In this document: in pieces, positions 46,061 through 56,157 of the stretch
Numbering within the stretch: the first letter of the stretch is position 1
Layout of the letters: the number at the start of each line of letters is the position of its first letter
Source: Doryteuthis pealeii
Taxonomy: Eukaryota > Mollusca > Cephalopoda > Myopsida > Loliginidae
Length of the DNA stretch: 64,000 nucleotides
Direction: 5' to 3'
Assembly: GCA_023376005.1 (NCBI GenBank)
Contig: CM042145.1
Span: forward strand, 15,242,299 to 15,306,298
Translations under genes and position numbers: made by a program
Notes under the pieces: generated by a model
Databases searched by the model: none
What the model was told of the DNA's origin: nothing
What the model saw: the letters and a program-made list of their open reading frames with translations, nothing else

Positions 46061-46852
46061 ATCTTTGTCACTTCCTTTTCTTTCCTTTAATTCAGCACAA
46101 CCACTGCATATAATGGGGTTAAAAGTATAGAAAATAATATTACTATTACACAGTTACCTCCCTTTGACCATTACCAAACACATAGTCCATGGGTCCTTTA
46201 GCCATCACCTGATGAGAAACCTCGTGCGATTGGCTAAGGGCCTTTGTCAGCGACCAATCAGAGCACATGTTACTAGGCTTAGTTTGGCTGCCAATTTCGA
46301 GGATTGATTCCGTCAATCTTGCTCTTTCGCTGCGATGGCCGTCGAAGAACGACGTGCTCTTTTTCCACAGCAGTAGACGTCGAAGAACGATGGGCCTTTG
46401 AAACCAGCTCACGTAAGGGCCGTTGACGCATAACGTCAAACCAACAAACAAAGCTAGCAATACATTCCTCCCAGGGACAGATAAGTCACGAAAGCATTAT
46501 TTTGCAACCCAAACCATACCATACACCCTACACTATTCAATTTGTAACACATTTGTAAACTACACACATTTTGTATCACAGGTTACATATTGTATTGTAT
46601 ATTGTATGTTACATTTCTTGTTGTCTGATAAATGCATTTCGTTTTATAAGCCTTGTTGTGTTTGTTACCTGTTATCTTTACCTTTATCCTGTCTTGGTAA
46701 TTAGCACTCTTTTACTATATAAGGAAACCCTGTGAACACGCACCAGAAATAACCAAAGACCTTTAAACCAAAACAGGAAAATACTTGTCACCCTACAAGA
46801 TATACAATTACCACAAACCATTTATTAATTTATTTTTTCCTTAAACCAACGA

Positions 46853-46904
46853 AAGCCCTAATGAAGGTCTACCGAAACAGACTGAAACACAGCAGTGTAG
46901 GCTT
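46853..46904 (+). ncRNA. Hammerhead ribozyme fold with a G5-to-A core change
   Basis: Stem I AAGCC/GGCTT; core CTAATGA (consensus CTGATGA); stem II A-GTCT/AGAC-T with one bulged G; GAA; stem III ACAC-AGCA-GTGT; cleavage base A at 46899. All helices are intact, but G5 is essential in known hammerheads, so this copy is probably inactive. The same change is in the second copy (47902-47953). Confidence 0.65.
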
Positions 46905-47023
46905 AATAATCATCATTTGTTAATGAAACTTGTGTTTTTTTTCAATTTTACAACATTACATATTATTGGATTTACTTCCACTTTTTCTTCATTATATATA
47001 TATATATATTAAGCAGAGTTAAC

Positions 47024-47066
47024 GGTCTATCATGGTTTTTCAATTCAAATTGATTTCATCAGGACC
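47024..47066 (-). ncRNA. Hammerhead-like fold, opposite strand
   Basis: On the minus strand: stem I GGTC/GACC, core CTGATGA, an AT-rich imperfect stem II, GAAA, and a weak stem III (ACCATGAT with one C-A mismatch) before the A cleavage position. This copy has extra A/T bases relative to the copy at 48066-48105. Confidence 0.45.
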
Positions 47067-47083
47067 CTACATCTCTCTCGGGG

Positions 47084-47183
47084 NNNNNNNNNNNNNNNNN
47101 NNNNNNNNNNNNNNNNNNNNNNNNNNNNNNNNNNNNNNNNNNNNNNNNNNNNNNNNNNNNNNNNNNNNNNNNNNNNNNNNNNN
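47084..47183. other. Assembly gap (100 N)
   Basis: A 100-base unknown-size gap between two nearly identical flanks. Confidence 1.
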
Positions 47184-47901
47184 CCGCTTTTTATTACACC
47201 AGTTTACCTCCCTTTGACCATTACCAAACACATAGTCCATGGGTCCTTTAGCCATCACCTGATGAGAAACCTCGTGCGATTGGCTAAGGGCCTTTGTCAG
47301 CGACCAATCAGAGCACATGTTACTAGGCTTAGTTTGGCTGCCAATTTCGAGGATTGATTCCGTCAATCTTGCTCTTTCGCTGCGATGGCCGTCGAAGAAC
47401 GACGTGCTCTTTTTCCACAGCAGTAGACGTCGAAGAACGATGGGCCTTTGAAACCAGCTCACGTAAGGGCCGTTGACGCATAACGTCAAACCAACAAACA
47501 AAGCTAGCAATACATTCCTCCCAGGGACAGATAAGTCACGAAAGCATTATTTTGCAACCCAAACCATACCATTACACCCTACACTATTCAATTGTAACAC
47601 ATTTGTAAACTACACACATTTTGTATCACAGGTTACATATTGTATTGTATATTGTATGTTACATGTTCTTGTTGTCTGATAAATGCATTTCGTTTTATAA
47701 GCCTTGTTGTGTTTGTTACCTGTTATCTTTACCTTTATCCTGTCTTGGTAATTAGCACTCTTTTACTATATAAGGAAACCCTGTGAACACATACACAGAA
47801 ATAACCAAAGACCTTTAAACCAAAACAGGAAAATACTTGTCACCCTACAAGATATACAATTACCACAACCATTATTAATTTATTTTTCCTTAAACCAACG
47901 A

Positions 47902-47953
47902 AAGCCCTAATGAAGGTCTACCGAAACAGACTGAAACACAGCAGTGTAGGCTT
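47902..47953 (+). ncRNA. Hammerhead ribozyme fold with a G5-to-A change, second copy
   Basis: Base-for-base the same fold as 46853-46904. Confidence 0.65.
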
Positions 47954-48065
47954 AATAATCATCATTTGTTAATGAAACTTGTGTTTTTTCAATTTTTACA
48001 ACATTACATATTATTGGATTTACTTCCACTTTTTCTTCATATATATATATATTAGCAGAGTTAAC

Positions 48066-48105
48066 GGTCTATCATGGTTTCAATTCAAATGATTTCATCA
48101 GGACC
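48066..48105 (-). ncRNA. Hammerhead-like fold, opposite strand, second copy
   Basis: Core CTGATGA and GAAA with stem I GGTC/GACC. Stem II AATC/GAATT has a bulge, and stem III has one mismatch. It is a cleaner version of 47024-47066. Confidence 0.5.
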
Positions 48106-48246
48106 CTACCCTATGCTTAACTAAATTGATGTGATTCCTTAGTTAAACTGAGATAAAATGTGTTTTGATATGGCCTTAGCCAACAATTTTTGGGAGAATA
48201 TGTGTATATGTATATATGTATGTATAGAGTATTGCCCATGTATTAA

Positions 48247-48276
48247 CATCATCATCATCATCATCATCATCATCAT
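48247..48276. repeat. (CAT)n microsatellite
   Basis: Ten CAT units. Confidence 0.9.
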
Positions 48277-48635
48277 GTTGAACTATTGAGGTTTATTTGA
48301 TTTGCGTAATAACTTCAGAAAAGTTTAATTAATATCCCACCGAGATTCATTATGACATTGTGGATTGGAGCATATACTATTTCTTTTTCTTTTTTTTTTT
48401 TTGCATTTTTCATTTTGTAAATGTTAGTTTTGCCGTAAAAAAGTTTTTTTTTAAATATTTAATGCCGTTTCTAAATCGTTTTTGGCTCCAATAGTTTCAT
48501 TTGACAAGTTATCTGATAATTTAGTGTACTGCGTGATTTGCTTTGGGTGTGTCAGTTGAAAAGTTGTATCAACAGCAAAAACCAAATCATTAACTGGAGA
48601 TGAAACTTTTATCATGTAATCTAAGTAAGTTGGCA

Positions 48636-48752
48636 GAGTGACCTATTGTCGGTATCAACCGAACAGCGAAGGAGACTATCTCCTTTTCACTAGTGCTAGA
48701 CCTGGGAGATTGTTTTTGCTGGGGTGCAGCGCCACACCTACCATCAGAGGAA
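48636..48752 (-). mobile_element. SINE-A 3' fragment
   Basis: GTCGGTATCAACCGAACAGC through AGCGCCACACCTACCATCAG, the 3' half of the element in reverse. Confidence 0.8.
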
Positions 48753-48895
48753 AACTCGATGTTGGGGCACTTTTAAGTTAAAGTACCACTTTATATATAC
48801 ATGTGTGGTGTGAGGTGTGTGTTTTATATATATATGTTTGTGTATTTATGATACACACACACACACATACACATATACACATACACACATACACA

Positions 48896-49172
48896 CAGGC
48901 GCATGGTCTAATGGTTAGGTCATAGGAAATGGACTCGTCAACCCGAGTTCAATTCCTGGACTGAAGCTGTTTACATTTCACATGGCGCTAATACCCTTGG
49001 GAAAGGTATGGATCCAATTCTCCCTCCAGGGCAGACTGGGCTCTTTAACCATGGCTAGGTAACCAGTCGAGGAGAAGGAAAACTCTGAATTCAAACCTTT
49101 TAAATCTCCGCTTAAGAAATTGACCTTGTGTCACATTCTGCTCATGCGGAGGGGTTGGTATATATATATATA
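48896..49172 (+). mobile_element. SINE-B, full length, tail type 1 with (TA)n
   Basis: Box A GCATGGTCTAATGGTTAGG, box B GAGTTCAATTCCTGGACTG, body as in the other copies. The 3' tail is TTGACCTTGTGTCACATTCT, then GCGGAGGGGTTGGTA running straight into TATATA. Confidence 0.9.
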
Positions 49173-49372
49173 CACACATACACAAATAAGATGGAGAGAA
49201 AGAGAATGCTAAGCTAGTTCCTCTTTTAGTCTCAAATATCTGTAATAGTTTTGAGTGTTACTTGGTGCCTCGCATTTTTGGTCTTTTAGTAAATACCAAG
49301 GCATCTTTTCATAGTTAAGATATGGTTAAGTCACACTAAAAGCACTGGTTCCTGTGAGAACACTGGGGTAAT

Positions 49373-49672
49373 CGTGGTGGTGTACTGGATAGAGTCATAG
49401 GAAATGGACTCGTTGACCCGAGTTCAAATCCTGGACGGAGCCACAGTTCACATAGTGCTAATACCATTGCAAAAGGTATGAATCCAACTATTCTCCCTTC
49501 AGCTATGGGTAAATAGTAGGCTAGACTGGGCTCTTTAGGCAACCAGTCTAAGAGAAGGAAAACTCTGAATTCAAACCTCTTAAATGTCCGCTTTGGATGT
49601 TCACTACTAGAATAGGCTCAGCCCTACTTAGTGATGTATTTCAATTAAAAATTAAAAAAAAAAAATTAAGCA
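49373..49672 (+). mobile_element. SINE-B, full length, tail type 2
   Basis: The head and body match the copy 200 bp upstream, but the 3' tail is TGTTCACTACTAGAATAGGC ... TTAGTGATGTATTTCAATT plus A-rich sequence. It abuts the (AAT)n tail of the LINE at 49716. The minus-strand ORF at 49336-49542 is a shadow. Confidence 0.9.
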
Positions 49673-49675
49673 GCA

Positions 49676-49678
<3 letters not shown>

Positions 49679-49706
<28 letters not shown>
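49679..49706. repeat. (AAT)n microsatellite, LINE 3' tail
   Basis: Nine to ten units at the 3' end of the minus-strand LINE. Confidence 0.85.
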
Positions 49707-49708
<2 letters not shown>

Positions 49709-49715
49709 AATTTAT

Positions 49716-50259
49716 TGTGTACAGTGCTCAGGTGCACCACAACTCATCAAAGTCTCATGTCTAGTACACAGAATAATGTATTAGTGTCAGGAACATGAAC
49801 AGTTTACAGTAGTAATATGCATGTATGTGTGCGCGTGTGTGCATATGTATGTGGAGAGTGGCATCAGGTATAGTGTCGGCGGACTACAGGAAGCACGGAG
49901 GCTTTGAAAAATTCAGTGCTTCGGCAGCCTACAACAGACGCGGGCAGTTTATTCCATGTCTCCGCAATTCTGAGCGTGAAAAAATGTTTCCGAAAGTCAT
50001 GTGAGCAATGCTGTTTTTTGACTTTGTAGGCATGCCCACTTGTGTTAGAAACATGGAGATCAAAAAGGTGCTCAAGGCTGCTGTTATTAAGCTGATTAAT
50101 GACCTTATGAGCGTTTACCAGGTCAGTTGCCAGATGCCGGAGTTTCAACGAATCCATTCCCAGGGCAGCAAGATGTTCAGAATATGGCAGATGCCTGATG
50201 GAGGGTATTCGTTTGGTTGCACGTCTCTGTACAGTTTCTAGGAGGTTAATGTTCCTGTT
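49716..50259 (-). pseudogene. LINE (CR1/Jockey-like) C-terminal end with 3' UTR
   Basis: On the minus strand the frame is open from about 50259 to the stop at 49864: INLLETVQRRATKRIPSIRH, then a short SE-rich turn, MDSLKLRHLATDLVNAHKVI, RGHAYKVKKQ-like (SGHAYKVKKQ here), FRKHFF, ETWNKLPASVVG and FKASVLPVVRRHYT. The series L..LRR..TDL...KI, GH.YK, R..FF, WN.LP..VV, FK is typical of the C-terminus of Jockey/CR1-group reverse transcriptases. About 150 bp of 3' UTR and an (ATT)n tail follow, ending at 49679-49706. It is 5' truncated with no catalytic domain. Sister copies are at 52208-52690 and 62045-62500. The plus-strand ORF at 50008-50241 is a shadow. Confidence 0.8.
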
Positions 50260-50393
50260 TAATGGTTAGTTGGTTAACAACTTAAGCAATAGAAGGTACT
50301 GTAAGCAACCTGAGGCCTTTGTGCCATATCTACTCAAATACAAATAAAGTTAAACAAATCTATTGAGTAGGAAGAGGTTTTGGGTGTTTTATG

Positions 50394-50735
50394 CTTGAAA
50401 TGTAGCTGGATATTCTGGTTGCATGTTCTTAGGGTTTTTTGCTTTTTACCCCATCTCATTTGGTGGTTGCACTGAAAAGAAGGAATTTAAGGAACGAAAA
50501 GAAAGATCAGAGAGACAGAAGGTGGTTTTGTGATTTAGGCTTTATTGACTGGGTCATATTCGCCTGTAGTAAGGGAATATCTCCCTGGCTAGAAGGAGCG
50601 ACTAGACCCAGTTAAGTCCTCAACTCGAATAGCCGAATATTTTTTGGGGGTCGGGGACAGTTCTTTTTGCGCACATGCGTGGAGGGTTCTTCCAGTGAAG
50701 GCCCATGGGAGTTTGTTGTTTTTTTTATTTTAATT
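50394..50735 (+). repeat. R4 dispersed repeat
   Basis: TTTACCCCATCTCATTTGG, GATTTAGGCTTTATTGACTG, GGGGTCGGGGACAG, and a T-rich tail. Confidence 0.75.
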
Positions 50736-50784
50736 TTATTTTAGTTTTATTTAATCCCCACAAATCATTTATGAAAATGACTTG

Positions 50785-50835
50785 ATTTGGCATTAAATGA
50801 CCTGAAAAGGGTGGATATGTGCTGATTTTAAGGTA
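50785..50835 (-). repeat. R6 end fragment
   Basis: GGCATTAAATGACCTGAAAAGG and the following TGGATATG match the reverse R6 terminus. It lies between two R4 copies. Confidence 0.45.
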
Positions 50836-50849
50836 AAAAAAAAATCTTG

Positions 50850-51175
50850 TTATTCCTGATGCGAGTTCTTAGGGTTTGTTTTTAACCCCATCTTATTTGG
50901 TGGTTGCGCTGAAAAATGAATTCAAGAAAGAAAAAAGAAGAGACAAAGACAAAAAGTAGTTTTATAATTTTGGCTTTATTCTTGGGTCATAGCCACCACA
51001 TGGTAAGGAAATTCCTTCCTGACCAATAGTAGAGTCTTGCTCCAGTTAAGGCCTAAACTTGAATGGCCGAGAGATTTTCTTTGGGGTCAAAAGTGGGTCC
51101 TTTTTCCCACACATGCTTGGAGGGTTCTTCTGGCGAAGGCTCATGGGAGTTTGTTGTTTTTTTTTTATTTGAATT
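50850..51175 (+). repeat. R4 dispersed repeat, second tandem copy
   Basis: About 85% like the copy at 50394 by eye and in the same orientation, 115 bp downstream of it. Confidence 0.75.
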
Positions 51176-51582
51176 TTATTTGAATCTTATTTTAATTCCC
51201 ACAAAAATCATGTTTTTCTATTTAACCCATTGATGGGAAAGATCAGCTTAGCAAATTGTCACTACCAAGCATTCGGGAAATGGTGTCACATCAATAAACT
51301 TAAAGAAATAATCTCTCTCTATTTCTATTTCTTTTTTTTTGTACATTTTTTTTATTTACTGTTGTTAAACCAAATAAATCTGACATCCAAATAAAAGAAA
51401 GAAAACCCCCCCCAGCATATCAGCCTGACAGGACATTAAAAATAAAAATAACAGCGAGAAACTAAACACTCACCTCTCACAACTTTCAGTCATTGAAAAA
51501 CATGTATTTTAATTTATTGATTATTAAAGGTAGGGGTTGTCATTGTCTTCCTTTCTCTGACATCACTTCATGAAGGTGGAGG
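51176..51582. other. No gene seen
   Basis: A short R6 scrap (TTTAACCCATTGATGGGA at about 51220), then low-complexity sequence. Confidence 0.45.
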
Positions 51583-51708
51583 AGCCCAAGGTGTAATGGT
51601 TATTGTAGAAAGGAAATGGACACAGTGACACAAGTTCAAATCCTGGACGGGGCTGTTTGCATTTCATATAGCGCTAATGCCCTTGGGAAAGGTATGAACC
51701 CAGCCATG
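51583..51708 (+). mobile_element. SINE-B, 5' part, split by R3
   Basis: A degraded head (AGGTGTAATGGTTATTGTAG; box B AAGTTCAAATCCTGGACGG) and body to GGTATGAACCCAGCCATG. It resumes after the LTR as CTATGGGTAAATAATAGGGC (51990-52032). Confidence 0.85.
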
Positions 51709-51989
51709 TGTTGGATTATTCTGGTATATAAGGTGTGCTACAATACACCACATAAATTCATAGACTAAGCGAGGTGATGTGGTTTAAACCTCAGCCAATC
51801 AACAGCCCGAATACGTGGTTGGTTGACTACTAAATCACTGATCCTGAGAGACATCCATTTGCAATCATTGATGAAGGACTTGCAATACTGAGGAGCACCA
51901 AGGAACAACCGAAGGATTCTTTACCAAGGATTTCTGCTGGACAAGCACTCTTGCTTGAAGCCTAAAGGATGGCCCATAAAATCGTAACA
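51709..51989 (-). mobile_element. R3 solo LTR, 281 bp, inside SINE-B
   Basis: In plus-strand terms it begins TGTTGGATTATT and ends AAATCGTAACA, the reverse of the copy at 4734-5028. Flanks are CCATG (51704-51708) and CTATG (51990-51994), a 5-bp duplication with one change, at the CTATG of the SINE consensus. On the minus strand TCTATGAATTTATGTGG gives a TATA-like box. Confidence 0.85.
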
Positions 51990-52032
51990 CTATGGGTAAA
52001 TAATAGGGCAGACTGGACTCTTTAACTTTGGT
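51990..52032 (+). mobile_element. SINE-B, continuation after R3
   Basis: CTATGGGTAAATAATAGGGC then GACTGGACTCTTTAACTTTGG, with the 3' end lost. Confidence 0.8.
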
Positions 52033-52119
52033 ATAGCATATTTACATATTTTGTGTAGTAGTTTCTTAAGAGCTTATTTTTTAAGATTTTTTTTTTTTTG
52101 CACATGAATGCTTATAATT

Positions 52120-52200
52120 TTTAAACAGATCTATTTGACCCATAGATAAAAGCCTAAATAGTACAACAGGATCAGAGTGGACCTGGAAGTAATGGCAATC
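52120..52200 (+). repeat. R6 fragment
   Basis: ATCTATTTGACCCATAGATA and GATCAGAGTGGACCTGGAAG. Confidence 0.6.
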
Positions 52201-52207
52201 TTGCTCA

Positions 52208-52690
52208 TAATATTAACCTCCTAGAAACTGTACAGACGTGCAACCAAACAAATGCCCTCCATCAGGCATCTACCATACTCTGAACGTCTCACTGCCCTGG
52301 GAATGGATTCACTGAAACTTCAGCGTCTGGCAACTGACCTGGTAAACGCTCATAAGGTCATTAATCATCTTAACAACAGCAACCTTGAGCACCTTTTTGA
52401 TCTCCATGTTTCTAACACACGTGGGCATGCCTACAAAGTCAGAAGACAGCACTGCTCATGTGACTTTCGGAAACATTTTTTTCACGGTCAGAATTATGGA
52501 GACATGGAATAAACTGCCCGAGTCTGTTGTGGGCTGCCGAAGCACTGAATCTTTCAAAGCCTCCATGCTTCCTGTAGTCCGCCGACACTATACCTGACAC
52601 CACTCTCCACATACATATGCACACACATATATGCATATTACTACTGTAAACAGTTCATGTTCCTGACACTAATACATTAGTATTATCTGC
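52208..52690 (+). pseudogene. LINE (CR1/Jockey-like) C-terminal end, one frameshift
   Basis: Plus-strand sister of 49716-50259. IPSIRHLPYSERL (preceded by a one-base loss), MDSLKLQRLATDLVNAHKVI, a NLEHLFDLHVSNTRGHAYKV block, then an extra T in the run after FRKHFF moves the rest (ETWNKLPESVVG, FKASMLPVVRRHYT) to another frame. The stop is at 52595-52597 and a 3' UTR of about 95 bp follows. Beyond it is the family E repeat. The minus-strand ORF at 52439-52636 is a shadow. Confidence 0.8.
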
Positions 52691-52880
52691 ATTATTCGGA
52701 CTATTATTTCTATCTTCATTGTTATTTGTACAACGTTTCAGCCGATATACCCTCCGGCCTTCTTCAGGTATTTCTTGTCGGACTCAGGAACCTTCTCGGA
52801 CTCGGGAACCTTCTTTTTTGAACTCGGGAACTTTCTTGTCGTATTCGGGATCTATCACGGAACTTTGAACCAAACCCTTT
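52690..52880 (-). repeat. Family E repeat with hammerhead-like core
   Basis: On the minus strand there are 18-bp units (GTTCCTGAGTCCGACAAG and variants), then CCTGAAGA, a GGCCG...CGGCT helix, GAAAC and GTTGTACAAATAAC. The hammerhead core (CTGAAGA...GAAA) is complete at 52725-52772, but no stem I is visible, so ribozyme activity is doubtful. Confidence 0.5.
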
Positions 52881-52898
52881 ATTTATTCCACGGGGTTA

Positions 52899-53050
52899 TC
52901 CCTCCAGCTATGGGTAAATAGTAGGGCAGACTGGGCTCTTTAACCTTGGTTAGGCAACCTGTCTAGGAGAAGGAAAACTCTGAATTCAAACCTGTTGAAC
53001 TCCACTTAAGAAATTGACCTTGCGTCACATCCTGTTCGTGCGGAGGGGTT

Positions 53051-53096
<46 letters not shown>
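52899..53096 (+). mobile_element. SINE-B, 5' truncated, tail type 1 with long (TA)n
   Basis: From CTCCAGCTATGGGTAAATAG to GTGCGGAGGGGTTGGTAAA, followed by about 20 TA units. Confidence 0.9.
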
Positions 53097-53098
<2 letters not shown>

Positions 53099-53159
53099 AC
53101 TTGATAGTTTGAAGTCTTTCTGCCAAGCTTAATTGTTTCAAAAGGGAGATAAGAAATGC

Positions 53160-53658
53160 TAATTACTTCCCTTTATTCACAATCTATATATTAATACACT
53201 TGTTCCTTAATCTTCCGACCGTTATCATCTTGCCACACTCTCTGGTTAAAAACAAGACCGTACGAATCGTCCAAGATGAAAGGCAAATCCTGATTTCTGG
53301 TGTTGCTTATCCACAAAATTCTTATTTCTTATGAGTGTTGTTACCTCTGCTAAATAATGGACCATTCTTTTTTATTATAAAGAAAGGGAAGAAAAATGAC
53401 ATGCTACGCAAAAAAAAAAATGATAAGAAATAAAGAGTAGGGGAAAGATAGAGGGAATGAGTGCATGGAAGTGATAACGCTAATCTGTTTTAATTGAACA
53501 TAATGAAAAGAAGGGAAAGAAAAAAAAGTGAGAGAGTTAAATCAAGATTATCATACTTTTTACATACTGAACTATTTGCAATAGCTCTTAAGTAAACATA
53601 TCAAACGTTGTAATAATTAGATTATCATACTGTGGTATATCCACAGGCCCTGCTAGTA
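53160..53658 (+). mobile_element. Partial copy of the 3.1-kb TIR element
   Basis: 53160-53300 matches 39110-39260 (AATACACTTGTTCCTTAATC, TCTGGTTAAAAACAAGACCG). 53550-53658 matches the right TIR and ends GGTATATCCACAGGCCCTGC. The middle is a different, A-rich stretch. Confidence 0.65.
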
Positions 53659-53905
53659 CATATATAAATATACATACATACATACATACGTATAGTTCCC
53701 ATCTAGGTTTTCTTCAAAAGTTTCGTTTAGTGGTGCAGTAATACATTAGTACTGATATGACTACAACCCATGTGATCGATAACATTTCAATAGCAGCCCA
53801 TGCTTTTCTTATGCCTATATTGACTTCGCTTTCTGTAGATATTGCAACCTAGGTATGTGAACTGGTCTGTTTATTTCAGAGGCTTGCATTTAATGTGTTG
53901 ATCAC

Positions 53906-53908
<3 letters not shown>

Positions 53909-53945
<37 letters not shown>

Positions 53946-53965
53946 TGTATGTATATATATATATA
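53909..53965. repeat. (TA)n microsatellites
   Basis: Two (TA)n blocks separated by a short TATTGTATG segment. Confidence 0.9.
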
Positions 53966-54212
53966 TTTATGTATATAATATAATTTCTCAACAGAACCTC
54001 ACAAAGGTAAGACATATTTTATCTTCTCCAATATTTTATATAATAATCATATTAATTCAATGCTTCAATAAAGATTCCAGTGGGAGTGAAGAAAGCTTTT
54101 CCATTAGGGACCTCTCTTAAAAAATGTTTTTTTCTTTTAAGAGAGGTCTTTTGGAAAAGTTTTTTCATTTATTCCATTCATTTTTTATTCCATTAATTCT
54201 TAACTATATATA

Positions 54213-54466
54213 TAAGTAAAGTCGTCGGGGCGGCCTAAAGTCGGTATCAGCCAGTCAGCGAGGGAGTCTATCCCCTTTTCAATAGCGCTAGACCAAGGAG
54301 ATTGTTTTTAGCATCTGAGGTGGAGCGCCACAACTTCCATCAGCTCCTTACTTTACCGCACAGATCCCTGTGCTACTCATACGCTGAGTTGGCGGGGACC
54401 AGTATCGAACTAGGAACCTTGTGGTTTGTAGCCGAACGCTCTACCGACTGAGCTAACCCGGCCCCC
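54213..54466 (-). mobile_element. SINE-A, full length
   Basis: On the minus strand: head GGCCGGGTTAGCTCAGTCGG, box B GGTTCCTAGTTCGATACTGG, body, and 3' end GCCGCCCCGACGACTTTACT. It is the most consensus-like copy. Confidence 0.95.
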
Positions 54467-55027
54467 TCATATATATCTATCTATTATTATACTAAAGCTG
54501 AGTTTATCAGCCTTCTCCAGCTAAAGGATTATTTTCTATTTATGTTATGGACACAATATTTATACTTAGATATTCTTTGGTGTTAGCACTACAAAGTGTA
54601 TGAAAAAAAAATCAGTTTAATTGGCTTTAATTAGGCGTAATTAGCAATTAAGTCAATTTCCCATCTCTGTTTGTCAGTTAAGTTAACTCTCCTCCCACTC
54701 TCTATTTGTCAGTTAGTGAGAGTGCCTGTAATAACTGAAAAATCAGCAGTCTGAGCCCCCCCATCCCATCACCCACGGTACTCCGTAGATTCTTTCATTT
54801 CTCCAGGCTAAAGAGAATTTTTTTTTTTTTTTTAATAAAGTGGCGTAAATCAGACTTTAAAATAGATTTTTTTGAATTACTTTAATTATTAATTTATAGA
54901 GTCAAATTTAACATGAAAAATCAAATATCCAAATTCTAACGGTTCTATTTTACCGTTCCAAAAGTGATTTAAAAAAAATTCTCTTCGAACATTTCTAAAA
55001 ATTCTCCATTTTTCCCCAACAAATTTT
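54467..55027. other. AT-rich DNA, no gene seen
   Basis: No recognised element. A separate small hairpin, ACCTCTCTTAAAA against TTTTAAGAGAGGT, lies just upstream of the SINE-A at about 54110-54150. Confidence 0.5.
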
Positions 55028-55195
55028 TTCATTCAAAATAAAATTTCACTCTGATGAAGGTCGAATCTTCTCTGTGTGCGGAATATTTTCACACAGATGA
55101 ACTGACCGAAACACATGTGTAAGTGATATTGATTAAATTCATCTTTTATTATCCATTCTGTTCTTTCTTTTCTTTATTCATTCTTCCTCATATTG
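55028..55195 (+). mobile_element. Foldback repeat carrying a hammerhead, left arm lost
   Basis: Same sequence as 58440-58600 (AAAATTTCACTCTGATGAAG through CTTCCTCATATTGTCGG) but without the left inverted arm. Confidence 0.7.
55046..55126 (+). ncRNA. Hammerhead ribozyme, type I, complete helices
   Basis: Stem I TCACT/AGTGA (perfect); core CTGATGA at 55051-55057; one extra A; stem II GGTC/GACC extended by CTGTGTG/CACACAG; G12-A13-A14 at 55108-55110; stem III ACACATGTGT (ACA/TGT with a CATG loop); cleavage base A at 55121. The extra A between core and stem II is the only departure from the canonical fold. Confidence 0.75.
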
Positions 55196-55271
55196 TCGGA
55201 TTCATTTCCAATTTCCATATACATATATATAGAGAGTGAGAATGTATATGTGTGTGTATATATATATATTT

Positions 55272-55590
55272 GAAGGCAATAGTTATTATCATAGGAAATG
55301 CACATGGCTAGATATATTCAAAACCAGGACTAGGCTGTTTACATTTCACATAACACTAAAACCTTTGGAAAGGTATCCATCCAACTATTCTCCCTCCAGC
55401 TATGGGTAAATAGTGGAGCAGCTTGGCTCTTTAAATTTGCTTAGGTAACCAGTCAAGGAGAAGGAAAACTCTGAATTCAAACCTGTGAAACTCCACTTAA
55501 AAAATTGATTGTGTGTCGCATGCTACTTGTGCAGAGGGATTGGTAAATACATGTGTGTGTGTGTGCATATATATATATATATATATGCAC
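55272..55590 (+). mobile_element. SINE-B, full length, degraded, tail type 1
   Basis: The head is AGGCAATAGTTATTATCATA (box A degraded), then CTCCAGCTATGGGTAAATAG and a TGCAGAGGGATTGGTAAATA 3' end running into TG/TA repeats. Confidence 0.85.
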
Positions 55591-55595
55591 ATACT

Positions 55596-55866
55596 AAAAA
55601 TCAACCTTTCAGCAGTTTATATACAGCAAAGAAACTTCGAGAAAATTTCTACTAACCAGGATCAAGGGAGATCATCATGTCAAAAAGGTGTACAAAATTT
55701 TTCATCCAGCAATATTGATCTTCTGAAAATGGCAAGGCAAAGAAAAAAGGACACTTCTAATACCCAGTGCACTCAGCCTCACAATGCTTATCTTTGCATT
55801 ACCTGCGGGATTGTTTGCACGTTACTGGTTGGACTGAAGTGTCATGAGACGCAGAAACACAAATAG
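55596..55866 (+). pseudogene. LINE C-terminal remnant with CxxC finger
   Basis: The frame ends with FEKISTNQDQGRSS, VQNFSSSNIDLLKMARQRKK and a C-terminal YLCITCGIVC...LVGLKCHETQKHK finger before the stop at 55864-55866. The CxxC...GL..H layout and the preceding basic block match the tail of the LINE family at 1808-2200. The ORF start at 55513 lies in SINE-B and is not native. Confidence 0.65.
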
Positions 55867-55959
55867 AAAAAAAAAATTGACAATGTAAGTTGATGGATTC
55901 TCATACGTCGAAATCAATGGGAGTCCATCATATATACATACATACACACACAAACCAAA

Positions 55960-56006
<47 letters not shown>
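55960..56006. repeat. (CT)n-(TA)n microsatellite
   Basis: CT run followed by about 13 TA units. Confidence 0.9.
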
Positions 56007-56047
56007 AGTTAAAAGAAAGGAAATGAATCCGACGGTATGAGTATATA

Positions 56048-56157
56048 TAAAAAAGATATGAAAACAACACAAAATGCTGTTAAAATCGAAATATTGTTCA
56101 ATATCAGCGAAATTATAAAATGTTTTCACTTTAACAGCATTTTGTTTGTTTTCATAT

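Larger units (their letters stand above)
46150..47070 (+). repeat. 0.92-kb repeat beside the second gap, copy 1
   Basis: Nearly identical to 47200-48109, differing by a few indels and about four bases. It holds a TATA-like CTATATAAGGAAACC at about 46714, two CCAATC-type boxes, a hammerhead-like fold on each strand near its 3' end, and a TA tract. The minus-strand ORF at 46146-46460 exists in both copies but shows no domain. It may be a promoter or terminal repeat of a retroelement. Confidence 0.7.
47200..48109 (+). repeat. 0.92-kb repeat beside the second gap, copy 2
   Basis: Same content and orientation as 46150-47070. Because the gap lies exactly between them, the pair is either a missed contig overlap or two long terminal repeats whose interior was lost. 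Confidence 0.7.

Noticed and set aside
46204..46230. CTGATGAGAAACC as ribozyme core
   Set aside because: GAAA follows CTGATGA directly, leaving no stem II.
46146..47510. ORFs of 104 and 147 codons on the minus strand
   Set aside because: Present twice only because the repeat is duplicated; no domain is recognised, and the longer one reads through N.
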